Assembly (NCBI GenBank): GCA_021234155.1
Contig: JAJEKV010000137.1
Location: 684,001 to 748,000, forward strand
From: Isoetes taiwanensis
Taxonomy: Eukaryota > Streptophyta > Lycopodiopsida > Isoetales > Isoetaceae
Direction of reading: 5' to 3'
DNA length: 64,000 nucleotides
Made by a program: the position numbers and the translations under genes. Under the pieces are notes generated by a model. It was not told the origin of the DNA. It saw only the letters and a program-made list of their open reading frames with translations, and did no database searches. Below are positions 56,881-64,000 of the stretch, piece after piece (the first letter of the stretch is position 1; each line of letters begins with the position of its first letter).

Positions 56881-57577
56881 TGAAATCAAGAAGGCAGTGG
56901 TAGTGACATAACTGCAAGAAAGTTTACATTTTGCCATGCAAAGGTAAATAAGTCCGTAAAACTTTCATAACACGAAAAATATATCTTAGATCCACGAAAA
57001 TAAGAAACCCTACTATCTCCTACGTCGAGCTGATTCTCCAATCGTGAGGCTATGATTGCATTCGAGAATGCGATGCTTCTGGCCAAACTACGGAACCTCG
57101 GCACTAATGTGTAGAAGGTGTGTAGCCATTTGGAGGGAAGGAAAAAAGAATGAATTGGTGGAATTTTCCAGAAGTTTCATTGTGGGTTTTAGTTGCGAGG
57201 ATTGATGGCTAATCAAACCCATGAAACTCTTTTGAAGGCGGAGGAGATACGCATGATCGATCTCTGAGAATATGAAAATATCGACCGTACCACGAATTCT
57301 TGCTAGATTTGTGGAAAATCTCCTTTCACCGGATATGCATCACCAGGAATCTTCGAATAGATGAAAGAAGATCTAGTTGTCTCCTCACCTGCGTGAAGAA
57401 TTTGATAAATCGAACCCTCCCGAACCCACCATTTTAGTCGATATTTCTTTTTTTGTTCATCTCATTTTGGTTCTCTGGAAAAAATTCCAGCAAACAAAAC
57501 CCCAAATCATAACAAAATAATCCAAAAAATCCTAAAAGTTTTTTGGGGTGTGGGAAAAACCAAATTTAAACAATAGA
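56881..57577 (-). other. Possible captured 5' exon near the Helitron 2 start
   Basis: A minus-strand frame near 57000-57104 (PRFRSLARSIAFSNAIIASR, then LDVGDSRVSYFRG) looks like the Arg/Ser-rich start of an organelle-targeted plant protein. No further exon is recognised. The Helitron 5' end is at 57560-57577. Confidence 0.3.
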
Positions 57578-58857
57578 TACATAAATCAAGACATAAACAT
57601 ACATGAACATGTTCAAAAACCTAAAAAAGGGAACTATATTGTTCTTTTTCCTCCAATGCTTCAACTTTGTACTTGGAACTACAAGAAAAAGTGGGAAAAA
57701 AGAAAAAAATAAATCCTATTTGAAATTTCTTATAGTTACTGTACTTTGGTATTTTGCCACTATCTGCTCAAATATTATTTCCCTAAGCTCTTTTCCGAGG
57801 TGCTAATGTCTCCAATCACCGGGGCTTTCGGCTTCCAAGTCTCGGCTCCCAAGCTCTGTAGGATAGCAGAGACCACTAGCATTAAAGTATGTTTAAAATC
57901 TCGAGCAAAAACCATTCTAGGATTCATGGTTACTTGTTGCTTCATCACTCTAGCGACTCAACCTCATGCTCTATCCTCAATCTACGACTCAAGCTCTGCC
58001 TTGATACCTTGACTTCTTCTCCAAGCTCGGCTCCAAGCTCAAAGCGCCGAGGCTCCAAAATATGAGCTCCATCTGCTCGGCTATGGCATCAGAAAAAAAA
58101 AAAAATGTCTGGCGATGGATAACAGCTCAAAAGACTTGTTCACGCCATTTGCTCTAAGATTTAGACTCCACCAAAAATGGCAGAAGAGGAGAATCCTGCC
58201 ATATTCTCTCAGTACTTATGCTGTGATAAAACAGCTCATTAATTACCCTTGACGAAAGAGGAAGAAAAAATGTTCGCAGGAATATACATTTGGTAGGAAA
58301 ACCGTTTTTCCCTCCCAAAGTCACTTGCATACGAAAAGGGCACACCCGTACATCAACAAGACACCCCAAAACTTTTTAAATAAGTAGACTAGTAGCAGGG
58401 TGCCGCATTCTTAGAACAGTATCTGACATGTGTTTTACTTGGCCTTTAATGTCCATACATGCAACTTTTCGACAACAACACATGTTGATATTGGCAAGAA
58501 TGGATATTATTTGCTTTTATTGATTATTATTTAAATTGTCTAATGGCTGTATCATCAATGTATTGACTCTGTGTTTATGGATTTGAGAAGAGAAAACAAT
58601 ACTTTACTCTGAATATAAGGTGCTAAATCTACCTTTAAAAGCGAAAATTTGGAAAGAGATCAAAATTTATGCTCAAAAAGTAGTTAAGTACATCAACAAA
58701 ATATTGGTGCGGCATTGCGTACTTATAGGAAGTATGGATGTGTGCCATTTTGGGTGTGCAAGGACTCAAGCGTCTACTGACAATGCATTGCATGTGAACC
58801 CAACATAAGTGAATTATAGTGATACTTTATATAAATTGTCTCATTGCGTTTAGTCTT
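57578..58857. other. Non-coding stretch, nothing recognised
   Basis: AT-rich. Several GCTC-rich motifs (CTCGGCTCCAAGCTC near 57835 and 58020) but no gene. Confidence 0.4.
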
Positions 58858-60180
58858 TATGATGATGGTTATAAGGCTAATCTATCCATTTTTCAAGCCA
58901 CCTCTATCTTAGATTTAGCTGTCGATGTGATGACGGATATGTGTAAGAGGTGAAGGTTTGCATTTATTCAACCTTAAAAACTCACTTAGGCGATAAAAAA
59001 TTGGGCTAATTTTCTTTTTGTGTGGGCATTTTGCATTTACTTTAGTTTTTCTTGGTAAAAGCGCTACAAAATAGCCATTTGGTTAACCTTAAGTTTATTT
59101 TTATTCCATGTTTATGAGAGGATCTTGAGAAACTTCATAGGAAAGGTTCATTTGGAATGAAAGACATTATATGTTAACTAGGATTACGTAGCGGATCTAA
59201 AACCATGGGTATTTAGGTTGCAAAATTTATTTCTTCAAGCTCAATTCTTAGCTAATGTCGGTTGGGAAGGCTTTGTTTGGGATAATCTGCATCCAAGTTT
59301 ATTAGATTTTGTCTCAAACAAGCCATCTTCATAGTCATCCTTCTATTGACATCACCGCTATCTAATTCTGCATTTGTGAAAATCAAACGCCCATGACTAA
59401 GCTCTCCTCTTATGAGTAACCTTATTAAGCTTGGTACATCTTGAATCAATGTTCTTTTGCTCTGCGGATAAGATTCATCACGGACATCCCTATTTTTGGA
59501 ATCTATCCTTTATGATCATTGCTCCACTATGTTGACCATTACACATCAGAAATTTATGAAAAAGTGGTCACAAAGATTGGATCTTAACTATATAAGGGAT
59601 AAAAGGATTGGAATAAAAAAGGATTCTAAAAGTGGGGAATGTCTATAAAGCTCACAGTGTTAAGGATTGATCCTTGGCAAGGCCATACATTTAAATGAAT
59701 TCTATCCTTGCTTGTTGTCGGGCTAAAAGCTTGTTTCTAATGTATGGAACTCTTATTGCCCCTCACAAGATCGGTATTTTACGGCTTTATTGCTCATGGA
59801 AGTTTAAACAATCTTCAATCTATATGAGGATTAATCCTAATGTATGCGCCAATTGCCCCTTCTTTGCCTAAACATTGAATCTATGAGTCATATCTTCTTT
59901 TTGGCAATGATTTACGATCATGGCTCTCTGATAAGTTTGATAATATCCCTCAAAAAGTGTTGAGACCATGTTATGCATTATTCAAACTAATAATAAATTC
60001 CTTAACTTTTATCATACATCTTGCTCTTTGGAACATTTGGAAATCCAATCGTGTGTTTTTATGGTAAAACTTTCTATGTTTTGGATTAAGCAGTTTCAAT
60101 TTGATGTGGAGTCTATTGCTAATACACGAGAAAATATGTGGTCGACTATATGGCAAGAATTGGGATAACTATAGAGTTTC
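58858..60180 (+). pseudogene. Decayed LINE C-terminal region, plus strand
   Basis: Fragments such as RLYCSWKFKQSSIYMRINPN, VCANCPFF and LALWNIWKSNRVF (59780-60060, in shifting frames) match the usual C-terminal zinc region of plant LINEs. No frame is longer than about 65 codons. RT boxes are not visible in the window upstream. Confidence 0.5.
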
Positions 60181-61134
60181 AGGGACCCTTGGATTTATTT
60201 GTTTCAAATCTCAATGTTGGTAGGATTCTAATATATTTTTGTTACGATGATCCTAGGTTATCTTGACTTCTTGAGGATGAAGGAAGCAATTGGATCATTC
60301 GTGATTTTCATAAACTTCTCCTTCTTCAATAAGCGGGGAATGGACTATTTGAGAACTCATTAGCATCTAGAACAATCAGCTATGATGAGATTGGGTTTCT
60401 TGACTTATGAAGAGGAGCAATGAAGTTACGTGGGCGGCTATCCTTACTTGAGAGGTCATGCGAGGTTCATTGTTTATGGTGGTTCATATTTCATACACAT
60501 TTTGCTATGACAAAGGCGTAGCTTTCAAGATATTGGGCGTGCCACTACAATCATAAGCAAATTATGATCTATATGGCTCATTGCTTATTACATTTGGGTG
60601 ATGAAGATACCTTAGGCTTTTTAAAACAATGATTGGCTTGCCAAATTTATGTCTTGAGTTCTTTGAGCCCTTTAACGGATAACTTCAACTCATCTTCTTT
60701 TGATGAACCATTTATTGCTCCCCTTTTTCCTCTCTTTACTAGTATCTCCTCCAGCGTTGGAATTACTGTGAGCGAGGGATTTAGGATTTGAGATTTTTTG
60801 AGTCCATTAAGCTTTTGGCTCGGCTATTTTCCAGACTTCCCAACTATGGATATCTACCGAGGTAGAAGACTAGCTATCGATGATATATTTATTACTTTCT
60901 GTTGATGTTCTGGAGATATCTTCTTTAAATTTTGGCGATATCCATAGTTATGCTTTCACTTTCATAGTCTACTTTGAGATTAATACTTTTGGTGACAGAA
61001 ATCTTTCCATGCATAATTGTGCTCTCATTCTTGAATAGATTACCTTTGATATCGTACTTGACATTTTATAATTAATGAAAACACCCACTCTCTTACCTTC
61101 AAAAGAAAAAAAAAAAAAGGCTGCACACATACAT
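60181..61134. other. Non-coding stretch, nothing recognised
   Basis: AT-rich, with an A run at 61104-61118. Possibly LINE 3' sequence, but unsupported. Confidence 0.35.
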
Positions 61135-61139
61135 ATGTG

Positions 61140-62030
61140 GGTTTGTTTAACATTATCATTTTCTTCACCAATGCAATGCAAGGCCAATTACATTTCATGA
61201 CAAAAGGTGTTATACCTATGGTATAAACATTGGACTTTATCCATCTCTACTACTAAAATACTATTGGAAACATCCATCTCAAACAAAGTTGCCACACAAG
61301 TCTACAATGGGAGAAAATCCTTTCTAGAAACTTATATTGACCAATCAACCCCTTTTTTATTTTAATTTACTTGTGAGCATGCGCATCTACAAGTAATGTC
61401 CTAGTCAAAGAAGGCCTCAAGTCTACTAAAACATCAATTCTGACCACGGTATTATATGCCTTAAAAGCATAAAATTATCTTTTACGGTCGTGCATCTTCC
61501 CACAAACACGTTGTATCACATCATTGTCGATCTTAATTCTCAACCTAGACCAAATCTTCTAGTATAGATATAGAAATAATGTAGCTTCCTCATCAAGATC
61601 AAAATAAAATTATCTAGCTCCTTTCATCCCTTATACATATTGTAGAGTGAATGAAGGTCGAATCTTAAACATAAGATTCTATATAGGGCATATATTTGAC
61701 ACAAAAGCAAGTAAACGTATATTGTCTTGTGTCTTTGTGTATTCTTTTGACAAAACAATATAATAGTTACTTTTCTATTAGCTAGCCTTCTATATTGACA
61801 CACAACTATCAAATATATGTGATTGTATTGGCAATATAGGTTATTTTGAGGATGGGACCTACAATCATAACATCTAATCATATATTACACTAAGGACTCT
61901 AACATTTATAAGTTTCATAGATGTAGTAACTAACTGAATTTTTATGATCAATATTACAATTTGTACACAACAGTACCTTCATAAGTATATCATTGTATGA
62001 GTTTTTTACTTGGTAAGGTACGTGGTACTT
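61140..62030. repeat. Dispersed repeat, copy 3 of 3
   Basis: Aligns with 29049-29990 through TTGTTTAACATTATCATTTTCTTCACCA, CTACAAGTAATGTCCTAGTCA and GCTAGCCTTCTATATTGAC. Confidence 0.6.
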
Positions 62031-62045
62031 GCTCTTGCTGTACGT

Positions 62046-64000
62046 GCAGACTTTTTTTTTGAAGGGCGTCAGAAGCTTTATTCACCAACTAGAAACGAGC
62101 AACATAAATACAAAGGCAGTTATAACCCGATTGGACAAACCCGATCCAAGCCAGGCACAGCCACGCCTATACAAAAGAATGAATCTGGCGAAGGTAAGTA
62201 TGCGGATCGGTACTTTCTTCTCTTGATCAAGAGAAGAACAATTATATACATAACGAAAAGATTTTATCTTGCCATGCGAAGAACAACCTCATCACAACGG
62301 TATCTATGCCCTTAAGATAAACAACCTCACTTCTCTTCAGTTAGCTTCATAAAAACCGGTAGCATGCGAGATGAAAAGCTAGTTTAGTTGTTTTAGACCC
62401 AAGCATCGGGATAGATAGCAAGCAAGGGCCCTGGCGGCTAGGTCGAGGAGCGTGCCAAAAGGGTCAACAACCAAGACCATACTGCGAAGCCTCTCACACA
62501 AGAAAAACAATGCTCAATACTCTCAACCCTTTCGCGCAAAAGGCGGAAGCTCTGAAATCCGATTATCCATTTTATATGGACTAACACATTTGTTGACTCG
62601 AGGCATCTATGGATCACTTGCCACCACAAAACTACTACTTTGGGGTGAAAGCGGCTTATCCCTGCCATCAAACACTTTTCCATTGTGGGCTGAGGGACTG
62701 AAGATGCCATCTATTAGATGGTAGTTTGGGAATGCACAAACAATTTATACCTGAAGGCCTAAGCATACGAGTGGATATCGATGGCAACCCATATGACTAC
62801 CTCAATCGTGGACCCGGAGAATCACATTGGCAGCAATGCGGCAATATGATTCAGTTACTCTGTCCCCATCACGTACAACAAGAACTTTGTTCTAAATGCT
62901 TCCCATGACATGAGATGATCACACTCGCCTGGTACGCAATAGTATTGATACGAGTTGCTACCATAAATGGATTTATTGTCTTTGGATGAACAACCACACT
63001 TAGAGGCACATTCCTGGGTATCTGCAAAGGAATCCTGGCTCGGGTGGACAGCACGAGAATTGTACCTGGGGTTATGTATGGAAAAGGGCGACGGTGTTCC
63101 AAAGGCTGCCGAGCGGCCCCTTTACAAGAAAGGGAGAAGCATTGGATACGGATGCATATGATAAAGCAAGCCCAAGGAAGGAGGCTTAATGGAAGCCTTA
63201 TAGAATGGGAGACAATCGTCGACTTTGCACCAACAACCTCGGGCGGGAGAATCATCACTTACCAATGAAAAGTCCTCCCAAATGAGCTTTGATATCATCA
63301 CCTTGCTTTGGAGGTGAAAATCCAACATACAGATACACCGGTACCTTGGGTCTAATGCATTTCGCCCAAACTACCTTGACCCTTTGCTCCTAACTCATTT
63401 CCACCCCAAATAAAATTTCTGACGTGCAGCACAATCTCCTCCATGCCCCCACCGCTGCTTGAGGGCTAGTGGCGGGGCATACATGTAGACATGAGTATTA
63501 CTAAGAACACATTTAGCCACGGTGATTCTCTACAGGGCATGGACTGAGTTTATTTGTATTCCACTAAAACGAGTGCTTTTGCAACCCACTAATGATTTCA
63601 TCCCAAGCATCACGAGCGGAGACATGAATTCCAAGCGGGATACCAAGCAACTTTGTGGTATTGCCATCACCGGGGAAGAATCTTCCAAGGATGATCCCAA
63701 AATCTGGGGAGGGATGGGGACGTCCAAGCGTCCCTGGTTGTACATTTTGCCACCCTACAAGAACTCGATGCTAAGGAGAATGTGTCTAATAATAGCTTAG
63801 CATTCACGAAGATTCTCGGCCTTCGGCAATTAGGAACAAAAAAGTGTCATCGGCATATTGGTTACCTCTTGAGAACCATGCGTCCATTGGGAGGCCTTGA
63901 ATAGCGCGCCATCTTGGGTAGCCACGGAGAAAATTTTGGGACAAGACTTACGCCTAATTGTGAAAAGCAAGTGCTAAGGGACAACCACTGTCGAATTCCT
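62046..64000 (-). mobile_element. LINE, minus strand, running off the window end
   Basis: T run at 62051-62059 (poly(A) tail), then on minus a C-terminal region (VVLWWQVIHRCLESTNV, IEHCFSCVRGFAVWSWL). Further upstream, RT boxes appear near the window end (QYADDTFLFLIA at about 63838-63875, GCPLAL at 63970-63990). Frames are broken throughout. It resembles the LINE at 33868 (LLWQVIHRSL) but is a different copy. Confidence 0.8.

Larger units (their letters stand above)
42663..57577 (-). mobile_element. Helitron 2 interval, heavily nested
   Basis: The left end has the same CTAG plus GCCCGGCGTTGCCGGGC hairpin as Helitron 1 (33 identical bases). The right end has the same minus-strand TCTATTGTTTAAATTTGG start. 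It is flanked by A (42662) and T (57578) as required. Unlike Helitron 1, no empty site is present for proof, so the pairing of the two ends is inferred. Inside are a LINE, chromovirus copy 2 and unrecognised DNA. No Rep/helicase is seen. Confidence 0.65.

Overview
The window comes from a large, repeat-rich land-plant nuclear genome. Three things point that way: a spliced BURP-domain gene (a plant-only family), a fragment of a plant-type beta-xylosidase, and LTR elements primed by initiator methionine tRNA. The species cannot be named from the sequence. A non-seed plant such as a fern would fit the second Ty3-type element, but that is a guess. One apparently functional host gene is visible (BURP, 649-1768). 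Almost everything else is mobile DNA, much of it nested.

Layout. 1-3921: BURP gene, a dispersed repeat and an unidentified ORF fragment. 3922-17104: a complete Ty3/gypsy chromovirus (copy 1) with 1.6 kb LTRs, a GATTC target duplication, a tRNA-Met primer site and a polypurine tract. Between the 5' LTR and gag it carries three extra ORFs. The first encodes a 450-residue protein ending in a full histone H3 fold. 17164-21859: a second Ty3 element of another lineage, truncated. 21860-22940: copia-like LTR debris joined to a BURP pseudogene. 22936-29048: tRNA-related foldback repeats, one of them split by a 5,073-bp Helitron (23486-28558) that carries gene fragments. 29045-33860: dispersed repeat, an LTR fragment and unrecognised DNA. 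33868-36150: LINE, minus strand. 36292-36840: element with long terminal inverted repeats. 37093-38820: copia-like LTR joined to a second BURP pseudogene. 39370-42480: LINE, plus strand, interrupted by an antisense solo LTR of the copy 1 family. 42663-57577: a second Helitron-bounded interval. It contains a LINE, and that LINE is interrupted by copy 2 of the histone-bearing chromovirus (43950-54814). 57578-64000: dispersed repeat and decayed LINEs.

The most notable content is the histone-bearing chromovirus family. Both copies have the order H3 ORF, ORF2, ORF3, gag-protease-RT-RNaseH-integrase-chromodomain. The copies are well diverged, yet the H3 reading frame is open in both. By my hand count of about 100 codons, silent differences outnumber replacements roughly 49 to 20, so the protein has been under purifying selection. 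The H3 core helices are kept, while the usual N-terminal tail and its modifiable lysines are largely replaced. ORF2 and ORF3 are conserved, acidic and match nothing I recognise. I know of no described LTR retrotransposon with this arrangement, but I could not search.

Limits: exon calls in the Helitron cargo, repeat families and lineage names are by eye. The second half of copy 2 is so dense in small indels that sequence error is as likely as decay.
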